Part shown: one piece after another, positions 7,506-20,400 of the stretch | Layout of the letters: the number at the start of each line of letters is the position of its first letter | Position numbering within the stretch: position 1 is the first letter of the stretch | Assembly: GCA_028709705.1 (NCBI GenBank) | Contig: JAQVWL010000007.1 | Span: 1-43,477, forward strand | Length of the DNA: 43,477 bases | DNA from: Clostridia bacterium | GTDB lineage: Bacteria > Bacillota > Clostridia > Christensenellales > UBA1242 | Reading direction: 5' to 3' | The notes under the pieces: model-generated | What the model was told of the DNA's origin: nothing | What the model saw: the letters and a program-made list of their open reading frames with translations, nothing else | Database searches by the model: none | Position numbers and translations under genes: made by a program

Positions 7506-8240
7506 TTATTTTATTAATTTTTTTGATTTATCAAACAAATTATATCTTTCAGTTTTGCACAAACTTTCTAACAAATTGTTTTTAAATTTTGGTATTTTTT
7601 TGTTTAAGTCTTCCAATATATTTTTCATATTTTCTCGTTCAGTTAATTTATTTGCGGGGCAACAACTTTTTATTATTGGCAGAAATTCACTATGCGAAAT
7701 TATTTCATTTTCCCAAACATAAAGAAAAGGGCGAATAACAAACAAATCAATTCTTGACAAATATGACAATGGCCAAAAACTGCTCAATCTATTTTCTTTT
7801 GTTACGCTCATAAAAAAAGTTTGGATAAAATCATCTGCGTGATGACCCAAAGCAACTTTGTTGCAACCAAGTTCTTTTGCTTTTGAATTTAACATTCCTC
7901 GCCTTAAATTTGCACACAAAGAGCAGGGATTTTTTTCTTTTTTTATGTCAAAAACAATTTCTTTTATATTGGATTTTATTACAAAAAATGGAACTTTTAG
8001 TTCGTTGCAAAAGTCTTCTATTTTGGTATAATCTGTGTTTCCAAAAACATCAACCGAAATTGCGACAATATCAAAATCAAATTTTTGTTTGGTTTTGTAA
8101 ATTGCCAAAGTTTGCAAAAGCAACAAACTATCTTTTCCGCCAGACAACGCCACTGCAACTTTGTCGCCTTGTTTTAGCATATTGTATTCAACAATCGCTT
8201 TGTGTGTTTTGGAAACTATTTTTTTTAAATTATTTATCAT
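7506..8240 (-). CDS. ttcA: TtcA-family tRNA 2-thiocytidine synthetase
   Basis: TtcA proteins thiolate C32 of certain tRNAs using ATP and an iron-sulfur cluster. The 244-residue protein has the PP-loop SGGKDS at residues 33-38, the cysteine pair C106-x2-C109 in PCSLCANLRRG and a third cysteine near 194 in CCPANK, the three cluster ligands expected for this family. GHHADDFIQT is the usual central motif. TilS (lysidine synthase) lacks this cysteine set. The start is ATG 8240, with no Shine-Dalgarno site. A consensus promoter lies so close that the transcript should begin at the A of the start codon. It is divergent from the first giant gene and convergent with spoIIID. Confidence 0.88.
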   Translation of the reverse strand: MINNLKKIVSKTHKAIVEYNMLKQGDKVAVALSGGKDSLLLLQTLAIYKTKQKFDFDIVAISVDVFGNTDYTKIEDFCNELKVPFFVIKSNIKEIVFDIKKEKNPCSLCANLRRGMLNSKAKELGCNKVALGHHADDFIQTFFMSVTKENRLSSFWPLSYLSRIDLFVIRPFLYVWENEIISHSEFLPIIKSCCPANKLTERENMKNILEDLNKKIPKFKNNLLESLCKTERYNLFDKSKKLIK

Positions 8241-8246
8241 AAAAAC

Positions 8247-8275
8247 ATAATATCATTTTTGTTTTATAATTTCAA
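8247..8275 (-). promoter_or_regulatory. Sigma-A promoter for ttcA, predicted leaderless
   Basis: On the minus strand TTGAAA (8275-8270), 17-bp spacer, TATTAT (8252-8247). The A of ATG (8240) is 7 nt past the -10 box and is the only purine at a normal start distance. Confidence 0.72.
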
Positions 8276-8361
8276 TAAATAAATAAAAAAATGTCAAAAT
8301 AATACCAAAAATATCTTTGCAATTTATATATATATTAATAATAAACTTTTTTATATTTAAG

Positions 8362-8391
8362 TTGACATATTTCTACATTTTTTGATATACT
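8362..8391 (+). promoter_or_regulatory. Sigma-A promoter for the giant-gene pair
   Basis: TTGACA (8362-8367), 18-bp spacer, TATACT (8386-8391). The start is expected near 8398, leaving a leader of about 28 nt with a GAGGG ribosome site before ATG 8426. Confidence 0.7.
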
Positions 8392-8425
8392 AACATTGAT
8401 GATATTTTTCATTTGTGAGGGATAA

Positions 8426-11400
8426 ATGAGTATAATTTTTAACAAAAATTTCTCAAAAAATTTAAGCAGAATTGTTTTAATGATTTTTTTTGTTTTTTGC
8501 TCAATATTTTTTACCGCTTGCAAAGAAAATTATGAAAATATGTCTATCACTTTATCAAATAACGGCGGGGAAGTTATCTTGTTCATAAATGAAGGTGTTT
8601 CCACAACCCAATCAGTTGTTGCAACAGTCAATGCAAACGCAAATATAGACAAGCGAATTTTGGTTAGTGCAGAAAGCAATATGATTTTAATAACCCCCCC
8701 AGAATTTGATGGCGAAAATAATTCTACCATAACTTTGACTGCTATTGGTGTTTGCAAAAATGTGCCTGTTAACATAACTTCTGTTGAAGGCGGAAAAACC
8801 GCTGTGTTTTATGTAAGTGTTATTATACCGCTTAATTTACTAAGCGAAACAACAACGCTTGACAATCTTTATGTGGTAAAGGGCGAACCCAAAAACCTTA
8901 ATGTTGAAGAACTTGTCACATTTTCGCCAACCAACACAACACAAAAAGAAATAACCTTTTCTTTGCAAAATCAAATCGCAAATGTTACCCTTGAAAACAA
9001 TGTTTTAACAGTGGGCGAAAATTTTAGCTCAAGCACTATTACCTTGGTTGCAACATCAAAAAGTAATGAAACACAAAAAGCCAATATCACATTAAACGTG
9101 CTTGCACCAATAAATGCCGATATGCTAAACTTTTCAGCCAGATACCCAAACCACACTCAAACTGTAAACTTGCAAACGCAAATTGAACTTACAAAAACAT
9201 TTCAAAACAAAAATAGTGTTGAATTGACAGTTGTTGTTAACTCAATTGAAGATATTGTTATAAATCCCTTTATCAACAGCACATTAACTTTGGCATCAAA
9301 CATTGCAAGTGTTTCCACCTACACTGAAACAAAAAACCCAATAAACACAACCTTTGTTTTTAGCATAAATGCACAAAACACAAACGGAACAGATGCAATA
9401 TTTTTTGAAATTTCTTACAAAAACTACAATTATGTTTACCAAACACAAAAATTTAATATTTATAATTTTGACGCCGTTGCAAGTTTAAGGTATTTGGTTG
9501 ATGGAGTTGTTCCCGAAAGTTATTATTTTACTGTCTATGACAAATACACCGGAACTTATGGAATGGAAATACTTACCGAAGCATTGCCAAACACTGTTCC
9601 GATTTCTGAATGTGGACTTACATTGACTTTGTTAACAGGTGCAAGCGATTATATTTATTACAACCAGTCTGGACAAGTTATTGTTTTTCAAAACAACAAA
9701 TATACCTTTTTAAGCGGTTCAAAAATATATGTTGTTGCAAAAACTCAAAATTCTGCAAATGCACAATTTACAATTTCTTCAAACTCAAACACAGAACTTT
9801 CAAGATTGTTTAATATTAGTGCCGAAGCGGGCGAAACTGCAATTCAATTCAACAATTCGGTAACAGTTGGAACAAATCCAAATTATTATTATTTGACAAC
9901 AAACACTTCAATGGAGCAAAAAATTGGTTTCAACGTTGCCAGCAATAATATTGAAAACATTACCATAACTTCGAGCGGTAGCGGATTTACCGTAAACAAT
10001 ACAATTTATCCAGATGTTAACTTTGGTTCTTATTATTTCTATATAAACTCTGTTATGGGTAGTACCAATCAAACAGGTACTTTGACAATAAGGGCGGGCA
10101 ATGGTCTTACCGCTACTGCCAGAGTGGAAACATTTGTTGAGTTGGTTCAAAACTTGGTTAGTTTTTCTGTTCCCAATTCGCAAGCCAATTCTGCTGTTGG
10201 TCAAGTCAACATTTTGTCTGCAACGCAATTAAACAGCACAACTTTTGACACCAAATTTGCAGTGGCGGTCAAAATAGGAAACAACATAACTTTGACAAAA
10301 AATGTTAAAGGTTCAACAAGCATAAATTATTCTTATTATGATTTTCTTCTTGGCGAAGGCTCTGCCTATGATGAAGATTACATAAATTTCAATCAATTTT
10401 CAAACGCAATGACACAAGTTGCAAATTACAAAGATTATTCCAATGTTATTCGCCCAATATATTTAACTTCGTTTTCTCAAATTTATGCCGGGCAAATAGG
10501 CAAAGTTTGGGTCAAGGTCGAAATAAATGGCAGTCGTTTGGAGGGCGGTGTAAAAACAGCAACAACTTTTGCTTATTATTTTTTGGTAGAATGTTACCAA
10601 CCTATTCAAAACTTAACACTTTCCAACACAACAATAAATCTTTATGCAAAAAATAGCGTTGGTGATGATAATTATGATTTGACATCAAAAAATATTGATG
10701 TTTATCTTAACAATAATGTAACTTACAATCAAATAGTTTGGTCAAACGTTTATGGTTTGAATTATACTCTCAACTCGCAAAAAGTTTATGAGTTTACAAA
10801 CAACATAAATTCAATAAAAATTGAAGCATTTAGCACTCTTGCACCTTATGAAATGAACGGAGTAACTCATTTTGCGAACAAAAATTCTTTGACATTTTAC
10901 TTTGTTGCCAAAATTTTTGAATTTAACAAAGTTTACAGCGTTTCATTGAAAGTAAACATTTTAAAAGCACAACAAGTTGAAAACATTTTTGTGCAAAATG
11001 TTAATGTTCAAAATGGAATTTATATTGAATTAGATTATAGCGGTCAACAAATAACATATCAAATTCTAGCCCAAGCACAAAAAGGCGAAAGCGGTATTAA
11101 ACCTTATAACAACGCATTAGTTTATTCTTTTCAACAAAATGGAAGTACTTCTTCAACAATTTTGTCAATCAACAGTGCAAGCGGTCTTATTACTTTAACA
11201 AACAATGCAAATGCTGTTGGCGGAACGGGCTTTGTAAGAATTGCACCTGCTGATAGATATGTCAACGGGCAATATGTTGCAGGCGAAACAGATATTGCGG
11301 TTTATATCCCTGTCACTATCGCAGATGGCAGAAGTCGAGAAAGTTCTTTTAGAATATCAAGTTTGCAAGAAATTGATAATCTTAATTTGCATTACACTTT

Positions 11401-14400
11401 GATGATAAGTGACATAATCACAAGCGAAGATACTTATGCAATATTTGAAAATTTTGGTGGTGGATTGTATGGTTGTTTGATTGGGCAAAGCAATTTTGCA
11501 ACAATAACAACAAACAAAACGCTTTTTGGTACTTTGTCAAATACCGCACAAATCAAGGATTTGATAATTGTTGGAACAATAACAAACAGTGGAAACGGTT
11601 TTGTTGCAGACACAAACAATGGTGTTGTTTCCAATGTTACAATCGAAACTTTGATAAATGAAAGTCAATACTACGCAAGCAGTTTAACAGTTTCAAATGC
11701 AAACGCAGTTGGCGGTATTGTTGGCACAAACAATGGCGAAATAGCATTTTGTAATTTTTATGGCAAAATAACGTCAACAAATTCAATTGTTGGTGGACTT
11801 GTTGGTATAAACGAAGGCAACATAAACAATTGCAAAGTTGAAATGTATAACTTTTTAAACGAAGATAATATAACCTTTGCAACTATAAATGGTGGCGAGT
11901 TTGTCGGCGGTTTGGTTGGCGAAATGTCAAACGGAACATTGACAAATTCTTATGCTTATTCTTATGCTTATTCTGGCAGTGAAACAAAAAATTATATGGG
12001 CTTAAACATTCTTGGCGGAACAAATGTCGGTGGTTTGGTTGGCAATCTTTTGGGCGGTTCTATCAATATTTGCTTTGCAAACATTAATGATATTACAACC
12101 TTAACGGGCAATTCTTTTACAAGTGGCGAAATTATAAATGCTTATATAATTTACAAAACAAGCAATGAAGCAACAAACGCAAATTATACTGTAAACAAAA
12201 TTGCAAATTACAACTATAACACTCTTCCAATAAACTCAACTTGGGGGAAAGATATAAACAAAAATAGTGGATACCCTTATTTTAAGGCAATTTTGCAAGC
12301 AGATTCAATCGCATCAATGCCAGACACATTGGCAACAAATCTTGAAAATATTATTTCGAAAACAAATACTTCAATAATATATTTTTATGCAAGCAATTTG
12401 ACACTTACTTCACAAGAAATCATTGCTTTAAACAAACTAAACACAATTTTGTTTGGTGATTTGCTTGGTGGCAATGCAAATGGAGTCAAAGCACTTACAA
12501 GCAACAAAAACATTTTAGATGTTTATGCAAATGGCATAACAATAAAAAACACAGGTTTTGCAACTTTAACTTTGTTCTCTAAATATGACTTTTCAATCAT
12601 AAAAACTTTTACAATTTATGTTATTTATCCAATATCAAACTTGACTTTGGTTTATGAAAATTCGCAATTTGCAAATGGTGCAAGCATAAATGTTAAAATT
12701 AGCGATGGTTTTGCCCTAAATGGACAAACAAAAAACTCACTTTTGCTAGTAAACAAAGATATTTTAATAAAAACAAATCAACTTAATCTTGATTTAAGTT
12801 CAAATAATGAAAACGACTATTCTGCCTTTATTTTGGGCAGTGGTCTTGGTGCTTACAATTTTAACACACAGGCACTATACGATTTGGAAAACAATTCGCA
12901 AATTGCAATCAAATATAGCATTTCGCTTATTTCAAATACTTTTGATAGTGGAAAATTGACCGACATAAACTCAATGCTAAAAACCAAGTTTGACAGTCGA
13001 TTTACAATCAATCTCTACAAAGGTGCAGACCAAATAACAACTTCGACTTCCAACGCACAAATTGAACCAAGCGATGTTTATACTTTTGAAACATATATCT
13101 TTTCCGACTTGCCTTATTTGCAAAACAACAGTGAAGAAGATGTTATTGTTTCTATTGATACAAAAAATTATAATACTGACTTATTTACAATAAATGTTAA
13201 TTATATAGGAACTATTTATTACACTAACAAAACTGACTTAACTCAAACAACTGACAATGCAAGTTTGGCGGTTTATTTCCAACATATATTTAGCATTAGC
13301 ATAATGGTTACTGAAAATTATAAGCATTTTGACTTTGATGGAGAAAGTTTTACTGTTTCATTAATTGCAAAATCTTCACAGACCAATTCAATAAATTATA
13401 ATTCAAGTGTGATAGAAAAAAACTTTGATTTGACAATAAATTCTCAATCTATTGTAAGTGTTAATGCAACACATTTTGCGTTGTTGCCAAATGGCAAAAC
13501 TTTGATAAGTCAAAATCAAAAAAATTATGTTTATTATGAATATTCAACTCAATCAAACAGTGTTTTGACTCCGGGCGATGAAGGCTTGCTTGCTGTCAAT
13601 ATTTATCCCGTTTTTGCCAACTATGATTATTTGACCATAACTTATACAACAACAACGGGCGAAAGTGCAAATCTTAGACTTGGCGTTATGAACAAGGAAT
13701 CAAATGGCAAATTTACAAAAAGTAATATTGGCTTTGAAACTCTTGAAAATGGAATAAAAATTTACAATTTATATTCATATATAATTTCACAAATCAATCA
13801 AAACACCTTATATTTAAGCACTTTTATTCCTACTGAAATAGAAAAAGACACCGTTTTTATTATTACTATAAGAGCATATAACGAGGACAACGAATTGGTT
13901 TATCAAGGTGTAAACTTTAACTTGGTTGTGCAATATCTTGAAGGTGCCGAAATTTCAATTTCTGACAGCGATGGCAAAAAAATTAGCACAGTTGCAAGGG
14001 GAACGGAAGAATATCTTGTTATTACAATTCAAAAAGACCAAACTGTCGACCTTGAAAATATTAGTATAGATGGCAGGTTATATGACGGAGATGTCAACAA
14101 CTATATAACATATTCAGGTTTTTCTATCAAAGAAGAAGAATTTTCCACTACAAGAACGTACACAGCATCTTTATATATTGGTTCAAGTCTTAAATTGGAA
14201 GACAATGCAAATTATATAACCGTTGGTGTTACAGTATCTTGGATAATAAACGGCAAATACCAATCAAAAACAACTTATATAAATGTTGGAGTGGTAGACT
14301 TTTTGATTGATGAAGTAAAACTTTTGACTGACAAACCTAACAAAACAAACTTGACTGCCTATATTGGCATTCAAACACCTTTGTTATTTGATTTTTATTC

Positions 14401-17400
14401 AGCAAACAACACAAATCAAAACGCTTCACTTGAAATGTTTTTGGCAAATTATTATTATGAAAACTTGTCAGGTGTCAACACATTTGGTGACTATGTTGTA
14501 AATCGTGGCAATGAAAACATTGGCAGTTTTATGGCAAATTTGTATTATGTAAATGGCAATAATTATTCTCAAATTTTGGGCGGAAATGGCAATATTCAAT
14601 CAAACTCTTATTTCAATTTTTCAGTTGAAGAAGATGGCACAATAAAAATAACAGGAAAGCGAAGCGGTTCTGTTGCACTTTTGTTAAGAATTGAAGTCAA
14701 ATTGCCAAGTGCAACGCAAAATGTTTATAAGTATGTTGACTTTTTGTTTTCAATTACCGTTGGTATTTATAGCGATGAAGACACGCCACTTATTATTGAC
14801 AACGAAACTGCTTTTTATGATGCAATAAATGGCGAAGTGCGACAAAATTATATTTTGATGACCGACATAAATCTTACAAATTATTCGCCGGTTAGCACAA
14901 ACGGAATAGCAAGTTTAGATGGCAATAACTACACAATCAATATTTTAAGTTGGAATACCGAAACCACAGAAGCAGAATTAAAACTTGCTTTGTTTGATAC
15001 TGTAAATGACAATACAACCCTAAAAAATCTTTGTGTAAATGTTTATCATTCAAGCAATATTGTGATAAACACAACCAAACATACAACAATAAATGTTGCA
15101 GGTATTGCAATCACAAACAATGGCGTAATTTACAACTGCTCTGTTGTTGCATACAAAACAAACAACTCACTACCAAATCTTGCTGTCAGTGCTGGTTTTT
15201 CTTTATCATACTCTGTTGGGCAAATTTCTGAAACTATAACAAGTAAACTTGCGGGTTTTGCAATTACAAATAATGGAAACATAACAAATTGTAGAGTTGG
15301 CGGATACAGTGTTGACTATGTTAACAAAAGCAATGTAAATTTGGGTTCTTTCAATTTGACAGGTCAAGGCAATATTTGTGGATTTGTTTTTGAAAATAGC
15401 GGAGTTATTGCAAGCAGTTATTTTGCAAATGCAACAATAAAAAACAACTCAACAAGCGGGTTGACAACATATTCAACAGGCTTTGTTGGCAACAATAATG
15501 GCGACATAAACTTGTCTTATTCAAAAGGTGTGGGCGAAAACAGTTTCAGTTTGTCTGGTGGCGGAATTTCAACTTCAAGCATTAGTGCTGGCTTTGCTTA
15601 TACAAATGGTGGCAGTATTAGTGATTGTTATTCCAACATTATGCTTGCAACAACAAACTTGGCAACACAAAACTTGTATGCAAGTGGCAGATTGACATCT
15701 GGTTTTGCTTACAAAAACGATGGCACGATTGACAGGTGCTTTACTGCAAGTAAAATTGAAGATGCAAAAACAACTCAAATGAATTTTGTTGGTGTTGACA
15801 ATTTTGGTGAAATGCAAAATACAGGTAAAATAACAAACAGTTATTATTACAACCTTAATTCTGACCTTGACAATGCTTATGCAAACACAAATAGCAATAT
15901 TTCTGTAAAAAGAATAAGTGAACCAGACTTGATTGACAATTATTATGGCTTTACTTTTGCTGATTCTGCAAGCAGTATAAATGGAGTTTGGTTTATTACC
16001 GCTTATGGAATAGACTTGGTAAGTGCAAATCAAATTGCAATATCTAATAGGTATGTGGCAAATGAAGTTAGGGACTTAATAACAAATGAATTGACATCTT
16101 ATACTTTGCCATACACAAGCGGTTATGAATATGGCAGTAAAAAGAATCCTATTATCATAAGAAATGCAAGCGAGTTTAACCGAGTTTTTGGCGGAGATAA
16201 CAACAATGCAGGCACTGCTATTGCAAGTTATTACAATTTAGACAATCAAACTGTGTTTGGCAATTACAGAATTGTAACCAACATAAATTTGGGCGAACTA
16301 ATAGCAGATGAAACAAACAACATAAAAATAAAATCAAGCGATATGAGTCTTATTGGCGGAACAATTGATGGAAACTCTTTTGAAATAAGCGGTTTGGAAT
16401 TGGTCGCAAGGGCAGAGTCGGCGGTAAAAAATTATGGACTTTTTGCAACTGTAAAAAACAATTCAATCATAATGAATTTAAATATTCAAGTTATTGCAGT
16501 AAATGCGGCAACCGTTCAAAATGTTGGTGCTATTGCCGGAACTTTGGAAAACTCAAAACTTATCAATTTGTCATTATATTCTAAAAATGTTGACGAAACT
16601 GCAACAATAATAGGAAACAATATTGTTGGTGGTGTTGTTGGCAAAATATTGGGCGAAAGCGAAGTAAAAAATATTTCTATCAACAACATAAATGTAACAG
16701 CAAATCATATTTCAACTTCAACTTCTCAATATTTTGTAAGAGACCAAAGCATTTCAAGTTTGTCAAACACAAATATTTCTTATGCTGGCGGTATTGCGGG
16801 CGTGGTTGATATTTATGAAAAATCACAAATAACAAATTTTGTTCACAACGAAGATATGTCAAAACCGCATTTGGCCTTTTTGAAAGTAAGTGGCTCAATG
16901 TCAATAAACGGTTCAACTGTTGGTGGTGTTTTAGGGTATATGGGACCAAGAACATATTTAAAAGATGCGACCCTAGAACTTTCAAGCAAACTTGACCAAA
17001 AATTGATTGCTTACAATTGTTATGCTGGTGGAATAGTGGGCGAAAACTATGGCGATTTGAATATGCTAAAAGCAGAACACGAACAAACAGTTCAAAAACA
17101 AATTGAATCACAGGTGTCTAGTTATTACAAAAATTCAAGCACGACAGTTCAAAGAGGAAATATGACATTGTTTGAATTTGGCAATGCACAAGATTATCAA
17201 CCTATTGCAATTGGCGGTTTGGTTGGGCAAATGGTAAGTGGCAATTTGCAACACTCTTATTCAAAAGTAAATGTAAGAAATTCAACCGCACTTTATGCTG
17301 GCGGTGTTATTGGTATGGTTCCTTATGCTCCCAACATAAAACAAAATTATATTGACCTTTATGAAGTCTTTGCTTTTGGCGATGTTTTTGCAAGTATTGC

Positions 17401-20400
17401 TGAAAATGTTGTTTCTGGTGCTGGCGGTATTTTGGGCTATGTCAATTTTTCAAGAACACTAAACTTTACCAAAGTAAATGCAGTAAACTATTGGTCTTTA
17501 ACACTTGACACAAAAACAAATACCTATTATTTGCCAAGCAATATTTACGATATTTATGCCGTAACGGGCAATACAAATGCTTATACAAACATTGCTCCAA
17601 TAACTCTTAACAACCTTGTTGTTGACAACAGTGGTGCAATCTCCATAAAAGCAGAATATTTGAATTTGTATAACTTGCCAACTATTGCTTGTGCCGTTAA
17701 CAGCGATAGTATGTTTGCAGTAAAAAATATTGATTTTGACTTAAATGGTGCAAATTCCACTTCAAAAACAAACAATGCTTATGCAAGTTTGGGGTCTTCT
17801 AGTTTTTACAAAATGATAAACGAAGATACTCAATCAATCACAAGTTTTTACACTTTTACAAGCACACAAGTTAGTGGCAGTGAAATGGACACTTATTTTA
17901 GAAACAGTGATTGGGACCCAAATTATTGGTATAGATACCAAAACAATATGCTTCCTTCACTTATAACATACTCTGAAAATCATATTTATTATATATATGT
18001 TGCACAAGACCTAAAAAATATGGTCGCTTATCCAGATGCAACTTTCATTGTTGTTGGTCAAAACAATAATGGAATTGTAAAAGTAGGCAATTATATAAGA
18101 AACACAGGTCTAAACATTGACAACTTCTCCGGCGTTTTGAAAGGTTATGACAGCACAGGCGATTATGGTTTTGACTTTGAAGGTTATTCGCTTACCTTTA
18201 TTTCTTCAACAACCGCGGGTGCAAAAATTTATAACTTGTCAATAAAAAATTTGGGTTCAGCAAGTTCAATGTATCAAGAAAATTTTGGTTCGTTTGTTGA
18301 CCAATCAATCCAAACAACTTATGAAAACTTAACATTTTCAAATTGTCAATTATATTCTTCTGCTTCAAGTGCCACAACAAGCATAGGTCTTATGGCAAAC
18401 AGCATAACAGGTGGTTATATTTCAAACATAACATTTGTTGATTGTTCGGTAAACGCAAAAGCAAATGCTAATATAACAAACCTAAATGTTGGTCTAATGG
18501 CAGGTCAAATTACAACACAAAGCAATTCTTATGTTCAAATTTATGATGTTACCGCATACCTATCAAACGGAAACATAAACAATTCTATTCTTAACGACAT
18601 CAATGTAGATGTCAATGGCAAAACGATAATCAACCTTTGCGTTGGAACAGTTGCGGGCAAAACAACAGGTTCTGTTATGCTCTATTATACCGCAAATTCT
18701 AACACAGAAACTCGAATAAAAGGCGTAGGTGTTTCTGGCACAAGTTCTAATCCTTACTCTGCCGATAGCAGTTTTTCAAGTATTTACAAAGGTATTGTTT
18801 TTGATGTTCAAGACAACAATTTGTCGCAAAATGGTGCAATAATAAACTACAATGCTGGTCTTGTAATTGGCGAAACAAATTCCCTTAACTTGTCTTTCCA
18901 AAGAAGCAGTGCAACACAAAAACTTAATATTGTTGGCGGTTTGACAAACAGCGGTAATGTTGACATAACAAATGCAAACTTGGGCGGTGCAATTGGTAAA
19001 GTGGCGAACAGTATTTCAATTTCCAACAGTGCAAGTTTTGTTGACAAATATGTAAATGTTGATTGTGATATAAACTTTTCTGCTCAAAAAGTAAATGCGG
19101 GAATGTTGATAGGTACTTCTGGAACAGTTTACACAATAGACAATATTGACACCTATGGAACAATAAATGTAAAAGCAACAGAAGGGGCTTCAAACATTGG
19201 TGGATTTGTTGGCAAGGCAAATGCAGATATCAACATTTCAAATGCAGTTAGCAGAACAAAAATAACAGTAGATGACGACAACAATTCTAGCAGTGCACTT
19301 ACCACTGTTGGTGGGCTTGTAGGTTTGTTTAATTCAACAACAAGCAAAATGGTTATTGGTGAAAACAATTTCAATACCAAATATTTGGGAACAATTATAA
19401 TTTCCACAAACAATGTTTATGCGGGCGGAATTTTGGGTTCTGCACTTTCAACTTCAAGTGCAGTAAACAATGACAATGGCATAAGGATAACAAGTGCAGT
19501 TTTTGGTGGTGATATAATAATTGAAAGCACAGCACTATCTTATATTGGCGGAATTATGGGTGCTTCAAATTATAACGGACTAACAAACAACGAACCAAAA
19601 AGACTTTTGAAAAACAATTTGGCTTATGGCAATATTTATGTCAATTGCGATTTGGCAGAAAACGAAGACGCAAGTTACGTTGGTGGATTGCTTGGCAAAG
19701 GTTCAAGTTTTACATATCTAAACAGCAATTATTCGGTTGCAACAATTTTCACAGCAGGCACTCAAACGCATGAAAATGCCAACATAAACGCACTTGTGGG
19801 CGTGTCAAATGGTTCAAAAACCGATACAGACACAAACAACCAAAAATATGTTAACTACTATTCAAACCAAGTTAGTTTGTGTTTGGATTATAACCCAAGT
19901 GAAAGTGTTGATGCTTTTGCAAGCGAAAATGTTTATTATTTGACAAACAATGGCACAGGCACAAGTACTATGCTTGATGTTTTAACAGCATACAAAAATC
20001 AACTTACAGAATTAGAAAAAACCTATGAAATATATTATGGTTCAAAAATAAATCCAATTTTGATAAACGAAAGCGGGTATTCAACCGCTAGCGGTTACTT
20101 TAATGACGATTTTGGTGGCAAGGCAAAATATTTTGTTATAAATCAAGCATTGTCAGAAAACAAAATGCAAAACATAACACTCAAAAATGCGTTTATTATT
20201 GGCGATGGTTTTACTTTGACAAACAAAAACAATGCAGTTTTTGCTGAAATAGATGCAAAAAGTGTTGTTAGTGGAATAAAAGTTAAGGCGGAAATAACAA
20301 CGTCAAATACAAACTTTTTTAGCGGTGGAACTGTTTCAGCAACGGGTGTTGGAACACTTGCAAATGTCAACAAGGGCACAATTTATGCGTGCAATACCAA

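Noticed and set aside
11946-11972. Short tandem repeat encoding SYAYSYAYS as a variable microsatellite
   Set aside because: Only two copies of a 12-nt unit, and the length keeps the reading frame, so there is little basis for a claim.
15575-16033. 152-codon open frame on the minus strand, and similar ones at 16680-17111, 9908-10228 and 30066-30318
   Set aside because: They lie wholly inside the giant genes, have no ribosome site or recognisable protein, and arise because the Asn/Thr/Ser-rich coding pattern leaves the opposite strand short of stop codons.
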